From Rhodococcus sp. IEGM 1379 (GTDB lineage: Bacteria > Actinomycetota > Actinomycetes > Mycobacteriales > Mycobacteriaceae): a stretch of DNA of 64,000 nucleotides. The DNA lies in assembly GCF_030056815.1 (NCBI RefSeq), contig NZ_JASHKR010000007.1, positions 102,572 to 166,571 on the forward strand. The letters are read 5' to 3'. The notes under the pieces were generated by a model. It did not search any database and was not told the origin of the DNA. It saw only the letters and a list, made by a program, of their open reading frames with translations. Positions 52,327 to 61,336 of this stretch are shown piece after piece. The position numbers and the translations under genes were made by a program. Numbering within the stretch: the first letter of the stretch is position 1; each line of letters starts with the position of its first letter.

Positions 52327-52926
52327 ATGGCTTCGCTTGACGACCTTCTGTCACAGATCCCGATCGACCAGATTGCGCAGCAACTGGGCGTAGATCGTGC
52401 AACTGCGGAAACTGCAGTGAAATCAGCACTTCCGACGCTTGTCGGCGGTCTCGGCGCCAACGCACAAGACGAGGCCGGAGCAGCTTCACTCGAGAGCGCA
52501 TTGCAGTCGCATGCGAACACCACAATTCTCGACGACGGCATCGACATCAGCAAAGTCGACACCGAAGACGGGCAGAAAATTGTGGCGAATATTTTCGGCA
52601 ACAACACTGATCAGGTCGCCAGCACTCTCGGCGGAGTTGGCGGTGGCAACGATCTGGTGAAGCAACTACTCCCGATCCTGGCACCGATCGTCCTGGCTTA
52701 CCTCGCCAAGCAGTTCACCGGCGGCAACGCAACGCAGACGCAGGCTTCAACCGGCGGTGGCGGCGGCATCGGCGATCTGCTGGGCGGATTGCTCGGCGGC
52801 GGCAATTCCGGCGGCGGCAATTCCGGCGGCGGCATCGGCGGCGCACTGGGAGGCCTCCTGGGAGGCTCCGGCGGAGGCGGTATCGGCGATCTGCTGGGTG
52901 GGCTTCTCGGCGGCGGCAAGAAGTAA
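52327..52926 (+). CDS. DUF937-domain protein with glycine-rich C-terminal repeats
   Basis: The 199-residue protein has an N-terminal DUF937/YidB-like helical domain (ASLDDLLSQIPIDQIAQQLG, VKSALPTLVGGLGANAQDEA, KIVANIFGNNTDQVASTL). The C-terminal third consists of repeats of the unit GIGDLLGGLLGGG (copies near 148-160 and 184-196, and a variant GIGGALGGLLGGS between them) joined by NSGGG linkers. The repeats may form a flexible, self-associating tail. AAGAGGTAG precedes the ATG. The function is unknown. The hairpin directly after the stop serves as terminator. Confidence 0.88.
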   Translation: MASLDDLLSQIPIDQIAQQLGVDRATAETAVKSALPTLVGGLGANAQDEAGAASLESALQSHANTTILDDGIDISKVDTEDGQKIVANIFGNNTDQVASTLGGVGGGNDLVKQLLPILAPIVLAYLAKQFTGGNATQTQASTGGGGGIGDLLGGLLGGGNSGGGNSGGGIGGALGGLLGGSGGGGIGDLLGGLLGGGKK

Positions 52927-52928
52927 TC

Positions 52929-54188
52929 TCACAGTGCGGCGGCTCCCGAACCGGAGTCGCCGCACTGACTTGAGCCGACCGGCGCGGATCTGAACATCTT
53001 CAGCGACAACGCCATTGCCACGAGCATCAAGCAACCGACAAAGATGCTGACCCCATTCCACCCGCCCGCAGCGTAGGCGACTCCGGCCACGACACCGGCC
53101 ACCGACGAGCCCCCGTAGTAGGCAAACAGATAGAGCGCCGACGCCTCCGCCCGATGAACCTGGGCAAGCCTTCCCACCCATCCACTGGCCACGGAGTGTG
53201 CAGCAAAGAATCCGCCGGTGAAGAGCAGCATTCCCACCAGAGCCAAAGCAAGAGTGTCGGGAATCGTAAGTCCCAGGCCCAATGCCGTCACCGACACGGA
53301 GCCCAGCAGCACCCATTTCCGCCCCAACCTGTCCGCGGCGATGCCGGCTACCGACGAGGTAAATGTTCCGGCGAGGTAGAACAGGAACACCAAGCCCACA
53401 ACAGCCTCGGAAAGACCGAAAGGTGCACTGGAAAAACGAAATCCGAGAAAATTGTAGACCGACACAAATGCGCCCATCATGATGAAACCCAACATGAAGA
53501 GCGTCCGTAACGATGAATCTTCAAGGTGAACACGAAGATTCGCGACCAACCTTCTCCGAGAGACCGACTGAGGCCGGAAGAACTGCGATGCCGGCAAGGT
53601 GCGAATCATGATGAGCGCAAACACCGTGGAAAGCACTACGACCGCGAACAAAGCCCAGTGCCACGAACTCACATCGATCACCGCCGACGGGATCAGCCTG
53701 CCGATCAATCCGCCGATCGTGGTGCCCGCGACGTATCGACCCATCGCAGCGCCCAAATCCTTCGGATCGATCTCTTCTGCCAGGTAGGCCATCGCAACTG
53801 CGGGAATGCCGGCCAGTGCAGCACCTTGGAGCGCCCGACCTGCCAGGAGAATCTCGATCGTCGGACTGAGAGGCAAGAGTAGGCCGATCACGCATGAGGC
53901 GACGGCCGAGAAGATGATGACTCGGGTTCGACCGTACCGCGCGGACAGAGCACTGGCCGGAATGATCGCCAACGCCACCATTCCCGTGGTCACCGAAACG
54001 GAGAGCGCCGACACCGCCGGCGAGACCGTAAATACTTCCGCAAATGCCGGCAGTAGCGCCTGCGCCGAGTACATCGACACAAACGTCGTCAACCCGGCAG
54101 CGAACAGTGCAAGAGTGACGGCCCGGCATCCGACCGAGCCACGCCGGTGCGGCACGACATTCGCGGCGACTTCTGCCGAAACACTCAT
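52929..54188 (-). CDS. MFS transporter (YnfM/AraJ-like drug:H+ antiporter)
   Basis: The 419-residue 12-helix inner-membrane protein starts at ATG 54188, with GGAGG 7 bases upstream. SMYSAQALLPAFAEVFTVSP, SALSARYGRTRVIIFSAVAS (loop motif), ALQGAALAGIPAVAMAYLAE and GIAADRLGRKWVLLGSVSVT are typical of the YnfM-like MFS group, in which an LysR regulator is often divergent. That is the arrangement here. It probably exports a small toxic compound. Its last codons overlap the terminator hairpin of the DUF937 gene. Confidence 0.92.
   Translation of the reverse strand: MSVSAEVAANVVPHRRGSVGCRAVTLALFAAGLTTFVSMYSAQALLPAFAEVFTVSPAVSALSVSVTTGMVALAIIPASALSARYGRTRVIIFSAVASCVIGLLLPLSPTIEILLAGRALQGAALAGIPAVAMAYLAEEIDPKDLGAAMGRYVAGTTIGGLIGRLIPSAVIDVSSWHWALFAVVVLSTVFALIMIRTLPASQFFRPQSVSRRRLVANLRVHLEDSSLRTLFMLGFIMMGAFVSVYNFLGFRFSSAPFGLSEAVVGLVFLFYLAGTFTSSVAGIAADRLGRKWVLLGSVSVTALGLGLTIPDTLALALVGMLLFTGGFFAAHSVASGWVGRLAQVHRAEASALYLFAYYGGSSVAGVVAGVAYAAGGWNGVSIFVGCLMLVAMALSLKMFRSAPVGSSQCGDSGSGAAAL
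52932..52967 (+). terminator. Terminator hairpin overlapping the end of the convergent MFS gene
   Basis: CAGTGCGGCGGCTCC (52932-52946) pairs with GGAGTCGCCGCACTG (52953-52967) with one wobble. It starts 6 bases after the DUF937 stop and lies within the last codons of the minus-strand MFS gene. Confidence 0.7.
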
Positions 54189-54254
54189 CGAATTACCTCC
54201 GTCGCAAATCCTCCCGCCTCGCGACAACAAAAGAAAATGCATGAATGTCTGCTT

Positions 54255-54277
54255 CTATATGCCTCAGACGCATATAG
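54255..54277. promoter_or_regulatory. Candidate LysR operator between MFS and lysR
   Basis: CTATATGC (54255-54262) and GCATATAG (54270-54277) form a perfect dyad with a 7-base spacer, including the T-N11-A pattern of LysR sites. It lies 10 bases before the lysR start. Confidence 0.7.
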
Positions 54278-54286
54278 ATTCAGGGT

Positions 54287-55165
54287 GTGATGCTGACCGA
54301 AGATCTCGAATGGTTTGTCGTACTCGCCGAAACCCAGCAGGTCACCGCCACGTCGGACCTCACCCATCTGTCGCAGCCCACACTGTCCCGCAAACTCGCA
54401 CGACTCGAACAACAGATCGGAGTGCCGCTGTTCGACCGCCACGGGCGCCGACTCACACTCAACCACTACGGCCGAATTCTCTACGAACATGCCGGTAGCG
54501 CACTGAAGAATCTCCACGATGCGCAGCGTCGGATCGACACGCTCCGCAGTCCCGACATCGGCACCGTTCGGCTCGACTTTCTCCATTCCTTCGGAACCTG
54601 GCTGATTCCGCGGATGCTGCGGAGCTATCGGGGCGCACATCCCGGTGTGCGGTTCGAACTTCACCAGGACCGCGCACAGTTCCTGACCGATCGCGTCTGT
54701 GCCGGCGAGACCGACCTCGCCATCGTCTCCCCACAACCGGACAACCCGCAGCTCGCCTGGACACAGATTGCGCAGCAGCAACTCGCTCTTGCCGTACCCG
54801 CCGGGCATCGGTTTGCCGAACTGCCGCGCGTCGAACTCTCGCAGGCTTCGGGCGAACAGTTCATCGCCATGCAATCCGACTTCGGTATGCGAAGAATTCT
54901 CGACGAAATGTGCGCCGCTGCTGGTTTCACTCCCGAATTCGTATTCGAGAGCAGCGAACTCGCCACCGTCGGCGGTCTGGTCTCGGCATCATTGGGAGTC
55001 GCGGTCATGCCGATCCAGGATCCGCCCATCTGGGCGGAGGGAATTGTCTATGTCCCTATCGCAGGCGCCCAGCGCAAAATCGGCCTCATCTGGGCTGACG
55101 ACCGGGCATTGCCCCGGCCTGCACTCGAATTCCGTGACTTCGTGCGCGAAAATATTTGGTCCTGA
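54287..55165 (+). CDS. LysR-family transcriptional regulator
   Basis: The 292-residue protein has an N-terminal HTH (LEWFVVLAETQQVTATSDLT, HLSQPTLSRKLARLEQQIGV, PLFDRHGRRLTLNHYG) and a periplasmic-binding-like effector domain (GTVRLDFLHSFGTWLIPRML, ETDLAIVSPQPDNPQLAW, GGLVSASLGVAVMP). GTG 54287 or ATG 54290 starts it. It is divergent from the MFS exporter, which it most likely regulates through the dyad at 54255-54277. Confidence 0.93.
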   Translation: MMLTEDLEWFVVLAETQQVTATSDLTHLSQPTLSRKLARLEQQIGVPLFDRHGRRLTLNHYGRILYEHAGSALKNLHDAQRRIDTLRSPDIGTVRLDFLHSFGTWLIPRMLRSYRGAHPGVRFELHQDRAQFLTDRVCAGETDLAIVSPQPDNPQLAWTQIAQQQLALAVPAGHRFAELPRVELSQASGEQFIAMQSDFGMRRILDEMCAAAGFTPEFVFESSELATVGGLVSASLGVAVMPIQDPPIWAEGIVYVPIAGAQRKIGLIWADDRALPRPALEFRDFVRENIWS

Positions 55166-55379
55166 AATTCACACACACAACCTCACCAGTAGGTATGATT
55201 TAAATCACATGTGGCCGGAACGGATCAGGCAATACGGTCGATCAACGAAACTGATCAATCAGCATCTAGCTACGGGTCGGTAACATTCGATCCGGGGGGA
55301 AATTCATGCCATTCTCTTCAAACCTACGGTGCCGTAGGCTGGGGCGAAGTCGAGCATTCACTCAACACGGAGGCAATCA

Positions 55380-56339
55380 ATGACGAGGAATCTGACGCAG
55401 CTCGAACTGCTACAGGAACTGCAGCCGGTTGCGGAAGAGAACGTCAACCGCCACATCTCCATGGCAAAGGAATGGCATCCCCACGACTACGTCCCGTGGG
55501 ACGAAGGTCGCAACTTCGCAGCCATGGGCGGCGAAGACTGGAGCCTCGAACAGTCGCAGCTCGGTGAAGTGGCTCGCGCCGCGATGATCACCAATCTCCT
55601 CACCGAGGACAACCTGCCGTCGTACCACCGTGAGATCGCCGAGAACTTTTCACAGGACGGCGCTTGGGGCACCTGGGTCGGCCGTTGGACCGCCGAGGAA
55701 AACCGTCACGGCATCGTGATGCGCGACTACCTCGTCGTGACCCGTGCCGTCGACCCCGTCGAACTCGAACGCCTCCGCATGGAACATATGGTCACCGGCT
55801 ACAACCCGGCCGTACCGGACGACGGAGCCGGCGTGCTGCACTCCGTCGCCTACGTGACGTTCCAGGAACTCGCGACGCGCGTCAGCCACCGCAACACCGG
55901 CAAGGCCTGCAACGAACCAGTCGCAGACAAGATGCTTCAGCGCATCGCTGCCGACGAGAACCTGCACATGATCTTCTACCGCAACATCTGTGCCGCAGCA
56001 CTCGACCTCGCGCCCGACCAGACGCTCAAGTCCGTGTCGAACATCGTGCAGAACTTCCAGATGCCGGGCAGCGGCATGCCGAACTTCCGTCGCAACGGGG
56101 TCCTCATGGCCAAGCACGGAATCTACGATCTTCGCCAGCACATCGACGAAGTTATCTGGCCCGTCCTGCGCAAGTGGAACATCTTCGAACGCAACGATTT
56201 CAGCGCCGAAGGCGAGAACACGCGTGAGGAGTTGGCGGCATACCTCGAGAAACTCGATGGTCAGGCAACCAAGTTCGAGGAGCAGCGCGATCGCATGCTC
56301 GCCCGCGAGGCAGCAAAGCGCGAACAGCAGGCTTCTTAA
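55380..56339 (+). CDS. desA1: Acyl-ACP desaturase (DesA1-like)
   Basis: The 319-residue soluble di-iron desaturase has the two ExxH-type iron motifs EENRH (106-110) and DENLH (192-196), each preceded by a helix with the partner Glu. It introduces a double bond into ACP-bound fatty acids; in mycobacteria DesA1 takes part in mycolic acid synthesis. Order and orientation with dusB, LCP and phoU match Rv0824c-Rv0821c in M. tuberculosis, which supports the DesA1 name. GGAGG lies 7 bases before ATG 55380. A perfect hairpin at 56356-56385 follows. Confidence 0.93.
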   Translation: MTRNLTQLELLQELQPVAEENVNRHISMAKEWHPHDYVPWDEGRNFAAMGGEDWSLEQSQLGEVARAAMITNLLTEDNLPSYHREIAENFSQDGAWGTWVGRWTAEENRHGIVMRDYLVVTRAVDPVELERLRMEHMVTGYNPAVPDDGAGVLHSVAYVTFQELATRVSHRNTGKACNEPVADKMLQRIAADENLHMIFYRNICAAALDLAPDQTLKSVSNIVQNFQMPGSGMPNFRRNGVLMAKHGIYDLRQHIDEVIWPVLRKWNIFERNDFSAEGENTREELAAYLEKLDGQATKFEEQRDRMLAREAAKREQQAS

Positions 56340-56355
56340 TTTCACCAGCTATTCT

Positions 56356-56388
56356 GTGCCCGGTACCGGATTCGGTACCGGGCACTTT
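56356..56388 (+). terminator. Terminator after desA1
   Basis: GTGCCCGGTACCG (56356-56368) and its exact complement (56373-56385) with a 4-base loop are followed by TTTC. It separates desA1 from dusB. Confidence 0.85.
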
Positions 56389-56420
56389 CAATTGTCAGAA
56401 ATATTTGTTCAGAGGTAGTC

Positions 56421-57563
56421 ATGTCATCCCTTCGTATCGGTTCACTCGAGCTACACAGCCCCGTGGTCCTCGCACCTATGGCAGGCGTCACCAACGTCGC
56501 CTTCCGCACGCTCTGCCGTGAACTCGAGCTGGAACGGGCCGGCAGTACTTCCGGTCTCTACGTCTGCGAGATGGTCACGGCACGCGCTCTCGTCGAGCGC
56601 CAGCCGGCCACCTTGCACATGACCACCTTCGGCCCCACCGAAACTCCACGTTCCCTGCAGCTGTATACCGTCGATCCGGACACGACGTACGCCGCGGCCA
56701 AGATGATCGTCGACGAGAACATGGCCGATCACATCGATATGAACTTCGGCTGCCCGGTCCCCAAAGTGACACGTAAGGGCGGCGGCTCAGCGCTGCCGTA
56801 CAAGCGCCGTCTGTTCGGGCAGATCGTCGCGGCTGCAGTCCGCGCCACCGAAGGCACCAAGATCCCGGTCACGGTGAAGATGCGCGTCGGTATCGACGCC
56901 GACCACCACACGCACCTCGACGCCGGGCGCATCGCTGCAGCTGAAGGTGCTGCCGCGATTGCTCTCCACGCCCGCACCGCGTCGCAGCGATACTCCGGAA
57001 CTGCGGACTGGAACGAGATCGCCCGCCTCAAAGAACACGTCACAGACGTTCCGATCCTTGGCAACGGCGATATTTTCGACGCTTCCGACGCGGCCCGGAT
57101 GATGGACGAAACCGGATGCGACGGCGTCGTCGTGGGCCGTGGATGCCTCGGACGCCCGTGGTTGTTCGCCGAACTCAGCGCTGCGCTCAACGGCCAGACC
57201 ATCGCCACACCTCCGACGCTCGGTGAGGTCACCAAGATCATCGCCCGCCACGCGCAGCTTCTGGCCGCGCACCACGGTGAGATGAAGGGACTGCGTGAGC
57301 TTCGTAAGCACGTTTCCTGGTACATGCGCGGCTTCCCGGTCGGATCGGATCTGCGGGTGTCGATGGCACTGGTCAGCACATTGACCGAACTCGACGATCT
57401 TCTCGGTCAGCTCGATCACGACGTGCCGTTCCCCAAGGACGCCGAAGGCCCCCGCGGGCGCCAGGGCTCCCCTGGTCAGGTGGCTTTGCCCGACGGTTGG
57501 CTCGACGATCCCGAGGACGATGTGGTGCCGGTCGGCGCCGACATGATGCACTCGGGCGGATAA
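56421..57563 (+). CDS. dusB: tRNA-dihydrouridine synthase (DusB/NifR3 family)
   Basis: The 380-residue flavoenzyme reduces uridines in the tRNA D-loop with NADPH. Features are VVLAPMAGVTNVAFRTLCRE, the catalytic Cys111 in MNFGCPVPKVTRKGGGSAL, VTVKMRVGIDADHHTHLDAG, ALHARTASQRYSGTADWNEI (FMN-binding His) and GRGCLGRPWLF. The C-terminal helical RNA-binding domain contains KHVSWYMRGFP. AGAGGTAG lies before ATG 56421. It is the ortholog of Rv0823c by position. Confidence 0.95.
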   Translation: MSSLRIGSLELHSPVVLAPMAGVTNVAFRTLCRELELERAGSTSGLYVCEMVTARALVERQPATLHMTTFGPTETPRSLQLYTVDPDTTYAAAKMIVDENMADHIDMNFGCPVPKVTRKGGGSALPYKRRLFGQIVAAAVRATEGTKIPVTVKMRVGIDADHHTHLDAGRIAAAEGAAAIALHARTASQRYSGTADWNEIARLKEHVTDVPILGNGDIFDASDAARMMDETGCDGVVVGRGCLGRPWLFAELSAALNGQTIATPPTLGEVTKIIARHAQLLAAHHGEMKGLRELRKHVSWYMRGFPVGSDLRVSMALVSTLTELDDLLGQLDHDVPFPKDAEGPRGRQGSPGQVALPDGWLDDPEDDVVPVGADMMHSGG

Positions 57564-57720
57564 CTCTCAATGTGAATTCGGTCGATTCGTCGGCTTTCTG
57601 AGTGGATAACTCAGGATTCACCAGTAATATGGCTCCAGCTTCGCCAAAAGGTGTTGCAGTACAGCGAAAAACAGAACGAACTGTCCGAATCGGCAGTCGA
57701 CGACGGGACAGGTTGCATCG

Positions 57721-59649
57721 GTGGGTGATGATCACGACTCGGGTCCGCCTTCGCCCGAAAGCCGGGCACCGTGGGAACGGCCACTCGCAGATCAGCGATA
57801 CCGCAACCGCCGTGCGGAGCGCCCGAAACCGGTACCTGAATCCGAGCCGAAAGGGTCGGGAACAGAACGCCGAATCGCAGGCCTGTTCGGTCGACGCGAC
57901 TCCCCCAACACCGAAGACAGCATTTCGGTTGCGGAACTCGTCGCCCGAGTAGGCGACGCACCGACCGATTCGAATCTCCACAGTGGACCCGTTCCACCAC
58001 CCCCGATAGCACCGGCTGCAGCTGAATGGATTTCCAGCGAACCGCCCACGTCTGCCGCTCCTCGAGTCGTCAACGCAACCGGCGGTAGCAGGCTCGCGCT
58101 GAACAAGATCAAGCGTCGTAAGCGCCTCAAAGTGATCAACAGATCAGCCGTCGCGTTCATGGCCGTGATGTCTTTGACCTTGACGGGCGTCGTCTGGGGC
58201 TACCAGCACGCGACCGACGGCAAGTTCGAACAGATCGCAGCACTCGATACCAACTCAGACGACATCGTCGACGCACTGGGCCAACTCGGCGACGAAACCT
58301 ATTTGATCGTCGGTACCGACACACGCGCCGGAGCCAGTGGCACGATCGGCGCCGGAACGGTCGACGACGCCGAAGGCGCCCGAGCCGACACCGTGATGCT
58401 GGTCAACATCCCAGCCGATCGAAGCCGCGTTGTCGCCGTCTCGTTCCCCCGCGACCTCGACGTCGACCGCCCGATGTGCAAGGCCTGGGACAATGACACC
58501 GGCACTTACACCAGCGAATACTTCCCCGCCGCGAGCGGTGAAAAACTGAATGCAACGTATGCACTCGGCGGACCCAACTGCCTGGTCAAGGTCATCCAGA
58601 AGATGTCCGGGCTCAAGATCGGCCACTTCGTCGGCATGGACTTCGCCGGATTCGAGCGCATGGTCGATACCGTCGGCGGCGTCAATATCTGTTCACCGGT
58701 CCCCATCGAAGACGGCATTCTCGGCACTGTCCTGCCGACCAGCGGCAACCAATTGCTCGACGGCCGGACCGCACTCAACTACGTCCGCGCCCGCCACGTC
58801 GAAGCCGAGGGCAACGGCGACTACGGACGCATCACGAGACAGCAGAAATTCCTGTCCGCTCTCCTCCGGTCGGCGCTGTCCAACCAGGTTCTCCTCAATC
58901 CCGGCAAGCTCAACGGTTTCATCAACGCCTTCACCAGCGACACGTTTGTCGAGAACATCGATACGAAGTCACTGGTCACGCTGGGTCGATCGTTGCAGAA
59001 CGTCGACGCCGGATCAGTCACGTTCCTGACCGTCCCCACCGACGGCACCAACGACTGGGGCAACGAGATCCCCCGGACCGACGAGATCAAAGCCCTGTTC
59101 CAGGCAATCATCGACGACGAACCCTTGCCCGGTGAAGAGCGGCCCGAAGACGACGCACCGACGTCGAGCAGCGCGGCACCGTCGACGTCGAGCGCACCAC
59201 TGCCCGATGCAACGACGGTCGAAGCAATGAGTGCATACAACGTTTCCATCGACGTCTCGAATGCATCAGGAATTTCCGGCCGAGCTGCAACCGTCGCCCA
59301 AGACCTCGAGACCCAAGGCTTCCATGTCGCCAATGTCGGTAACGCCGCTGCGGCCACCGGCCTGACCAACGTCAAGTCCACACAGACTGTGGTGCGATAC
59401 GCGCCCGGCTACGAAGCCGAAGCCGCGACAGTGGCCTCCGCAGTTCCCGGTGCTGTCCTCGTGGTCACACCGAGCATGGGCGAGATGGTCGAGCTTGTGA
59501 TCGGTAGCGATTTCTCCGGAACAGTCGTCGCGCCGGCCGATCCTGGCACAACGCTCTCGGCCGAACCGAAATCCGTGGACACCAGTGCCTCGACATCGTT
59601 GTCTCCCGACATCGCCGCAGTCAATGCCGGCGACACCGCCTGCATCTGA
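57721..59649 (+). CDS. LytR-CpsA-Psr (LCP) family cell-wall ligase with LytR_C domain
   Basis: The 642-residue protein from GTG 57721 has a long Pro/Arg-rich cytoplasmic N-terminus and one membrane helix (about 141-161, RSAVAFMAVMSLTLTGVVWG). The extracellular LCP domain (about 205-390) contains LIVGTDTRAG, ARADTVMLVNIPADRSRVVA, VSFPRDLDVDRP, AVDTVGG-like RMVDTVGGVNICSPVPIEDG and GRTALNYVRARHVEAEGNGD; its Arg and Asp residues bind the polyprenyl pyrophosphate donor. A Ser/Thr linker and a LytR_C domain (about 500-600) follow. LCP enzymes attach arabinogalactan or related glycans to peptidoglycan. The position corresponds to Rv0822c. Confidence 0.92.
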   Translation: MGDDHDSGPPSPESRAPWERPLADQRYRNRRAERPKPVPESEPKGSGTERRIAGLFGRRDSPNTEDSISVAELVARVGDAPTDSNLHSGPVPPPPIAPAAAEWISSEPPTSAAPRVVNATGGSRLALNKIKRRKRLKVINRSAVAFMAVMSLTLTGVVWGYQHATDGKFEQIAALDTNSDDIVDALGQLGDETYLIVGTDTRAGASGTIGAGTVDDAEGARADTVMLVNIPADRSRVVAVSFPRDLDVDRPMCKAWDNDTGTYTSEYFPAASGEKLNATYALGGPNCLVKVIQKMSGLKIGHFVGMDFAGFERMVDTVGGVNICSPVPIEDGILGTVLPTSGNQLLDGRTALNYVRARHVEAEGNGDYGRITRQQKFLSALLRSALSNQVLLNPGKLNGFINAFTSDTFVENIDTKSLVTLGRSLQNVDAGSVTFLTVPTDGTNDWGNEIPRTDEIKALFQAIIDDEPLPGEERPEDDAPTSSSAAPSTSSAPLPDATTVEAMSAYNVSIDVSNASGISGRAATVAQDLETQGFHVANVGNAAAATGLTNVKSTQTVVRYAPGYEAEAATVASAVPGAVLVVTPSMGEMVELVIGSDFSGTVVAPADPGTTLSAEPKSVDTSASTSLSPDIAAVNAGDTACI

Positions 59650-59722
59650 CGAGCAGATCATTCATCTTGCGTTCACCTGTCGCTGGTGACTTGGTCTTTC
59701 GGGGCACGTAGGCTCTGACCTC

Positions 59723-60418
59723 ATGCGCGTGGCTTACAACGAACAGATGACCGAGCTTGCTGACATGCTCGGCGAGATGGCAGGACTGGCAGGTACCGCC
59801 ATGGAGCGCGCCACCCAGTCGCTGCTCCAAGCTGACCTCACCCTTGCCGAGCAGGTGATCGGAGAGCACGACAAGATCACCGAACTCAGCACACTGTGCG
59901 AGGAGCGTGCCTTCGCGCTGCTCGCCTTGCAGGCTCCCGTTGCCGGTGATCTTCGATCGGTCGTCAGCGGAATCCAGATCGTCGCCGACATCGACCGCAT
60001 GGGCGCCCTCGCCCTGCACGTCGCGAAAATCGCGCGTCGTCGTCACCCCAACCATGTGCTTCCGGAAGAAGTCAACGGCTACTTCGCCGAAATGGGGCGT
60101 ATCGCCGTGTCCATCGGCGCAGCTGCCAAGGAAGTTCTCGAATCTCGCGATCCCGAGCGCGCGGCACGTCTGGTCGAAGACGACGAGGCGATGGATGATC
60201 TCCACAGCCACCTGTTCACCGTCCTCATGGATCGTGAATGGAAGCACGGCGTTGCCGCTGCCATCGACATCACGTTGCTCGGCCGCTTCTACGAGCGCTT
60301 CGCCGACCACGCAGTCGAGGTCGGCCGACGAGTGATCTTCCTCGTAACCGGGAAGCTGCCGGAAGAACCCGAGAAGATCGAAAAGGTCGACAAGCTGACC
60401 TCGTACCCGAATCTGTAA
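59723..60418 (+). CDS. phoU: PhoU-family phosphate signalling protein
   Basis: The 231-residue all-helical protein has two PhoU three-helix repeats. Metal-binding acidic motifs are visible in the first half ([20 protein letters not shown]) and second half ([20 protein letters not shown]), and the C-terminal [20 protein letters not shown] is highly typical. PhoU links the Pst transporter to the SenX3-RegX3-type two-component system. No pst genes are adjacent here; it follows the LCP gene by 73 bases, as phoY2 (Rv0821c) does in M. tuberculosis. A hairpin at 60442-60468 ends the unit. Confidence 0.93.
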   Translation: MRVAYNEQMTELADMLGEMAGLAGTAMERATQSLLQADLTLAEQVIGEHDKITELSTLCEERAFALLALQAPVAGDLRSVVSGIQIVADIDRMGALALHVAKIARRRHPNHVLPEEVNGYFAEMGRIAVSIGAAAKEVLESRDPERAARLVEDDEAMDDLHSHLFTVLMDREWKHGVAAAIDITLLGRFYERFADHAVEVGRRVIFLVTGKLPEEPEKIEKVDKLTSYPNL

Positions 60419-60441
60419 ACACTCCACAAACGTGAGTTGAA

Positions 60442-60468
60442 GGCGGCCGTGCACCGTGCACGGCCGCC
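60442..60468. terminator. Bidirectional terminator after phoU
   Basis: GGCGGCCGTGCAC (60442-60454) and its exact complement (60456-60468) form a near-continuous palindrome, with an A pair before and TTTCC after it. It lies between convergent genes. Confidence 0.85.
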
Positions 60469-60475
60469 TTTCCTA

Positions 60476-61222
60476 TCAGCGTGCGCTCAACCACTCTTCC
60501 AACGTGGGACCCGCGGACGTCGACCCCGGTCCGGGGAGCAAAGCTCCACCGCGCATGGCTTTTCCGGCACCGGGTATCGATATCGGAATCAACAACTTTC
60601 GCTGACCACGGCGTCGCAAGATCGTGCGTGTCATCGCCGGAATCTCCAGGTCCTCGGGTCCGGCAAGATCTGCCGCGCGCCCCGACGGACCTTGCTCGAC
60701 GCAATTCAGCAGCGTTCGGGCGACAGTCTTGGCTGCGACCGGTCGCGAGAGCATCCGCGGTACCAACGCCAGTGGACCGAAACCCATGAGGGATACGGTC
60801 TTTTCACCGAACTCGAACCATTGTGTCGATCGCAGAATCGTGAACGGGATTCCCGACGCTTCCACAGCGCGTTCTTGCGCTGCCTTGCCTTGGTAGTACC
60901 CAAAGGATTTCAGTCGAGGATCGTCGCAATTGACGATCGAGAGCAGCACATGGTGTTTCACCCCGGCCTTGCGTTCGGCCCCGGCAATATTCTCTGCCGC
61001 CGATTCGAAGAACGCCACAGCCTTCTTTGCACTGTTGGTGACGTGATCGCTGAGGTCGACTACTGCGTCGACACCATCGAACGCCGCGTCCACACCCATC
61101 CCGGTACTGATGTCGACGCCGGTCGAGCGGGCAGCAATCACCACATCGTGGCCTGATTCCCTTGCCTGAGTGACAACGAGTTTGCCCATCAAGCCTGTTC
61201 CGCCTAGAACTGCAATCCGCAT
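60476..61222 (-). CDS. NAD(P)H-binding protein (NmrA/atypical SDR)
   Basis: The 248-residue protein starts at ATG 61222, 5 bases after GGAGG; ATG 61225 is adjacent. The Rossmann motif is MRIAVLGGTGLMGKLVVTQA. VDAVVDLSDHVTNSAKKAVA follows, and HHVLLSIVNCDDPRLKSFGY replaces the classical Tyr-Lys region, as in NmrA-like or atypical SDRs. Such proteins act as sugar or quinone reductases or as redox sensors. It is monocistronic between the phoU block and urease. Confidence 0.88.
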   Translation of the reverse strand: MRIAVLGGTGLMGKLVVTQARESGHDVVIAARSTGVDISTGMGVDAAFDGVDAVVDLSDHVTNSAKKAVAFFESAAENIAGAERKAGVKHHVLLSIVNCDDPRLKSFGYYQGKAAQERAVEASGIPFTILRSTQWFEFGEKTVSLMGFGPLALVPRMLSRPVAAKTVARTLLNCVEQGPSGRAADLAGPEDLEIPAMTRTILRRRGQRKLLIPISIPGAGKAMRGGALLPGPGSTSAGPTLEEWLSAR

Positions 61223-61308
61223 CATTGCCTCCGTTGACACATTCTGCCTTGTTCGCGTCAGTCGCGACATGAGACAGACGAGGTAACTACCCGGAATGTG
61301 ACAAGCGG

Positions 61309-61336
61309 TCAGACCACGCTGTTCAGACCACGCTGT
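61309..61336. repeat. Exact 14-bp tandem duplication at the ureD stop
   Basis: TCAGACCACGCTGT occurs at 61309-61322 and at 61323-61336. The inner copy contains the final ureD codons and TGA; the outer copy lies just beyond the gene. Confidence 0.95.

Noticed and set aside
52757..52920. Repetitive G-rich DNA as a possible CRISPR or minisatellite
   Set aside because: The repeats are in frame, degenerate and encode the glycine-rich tail of the DUF937 protein.
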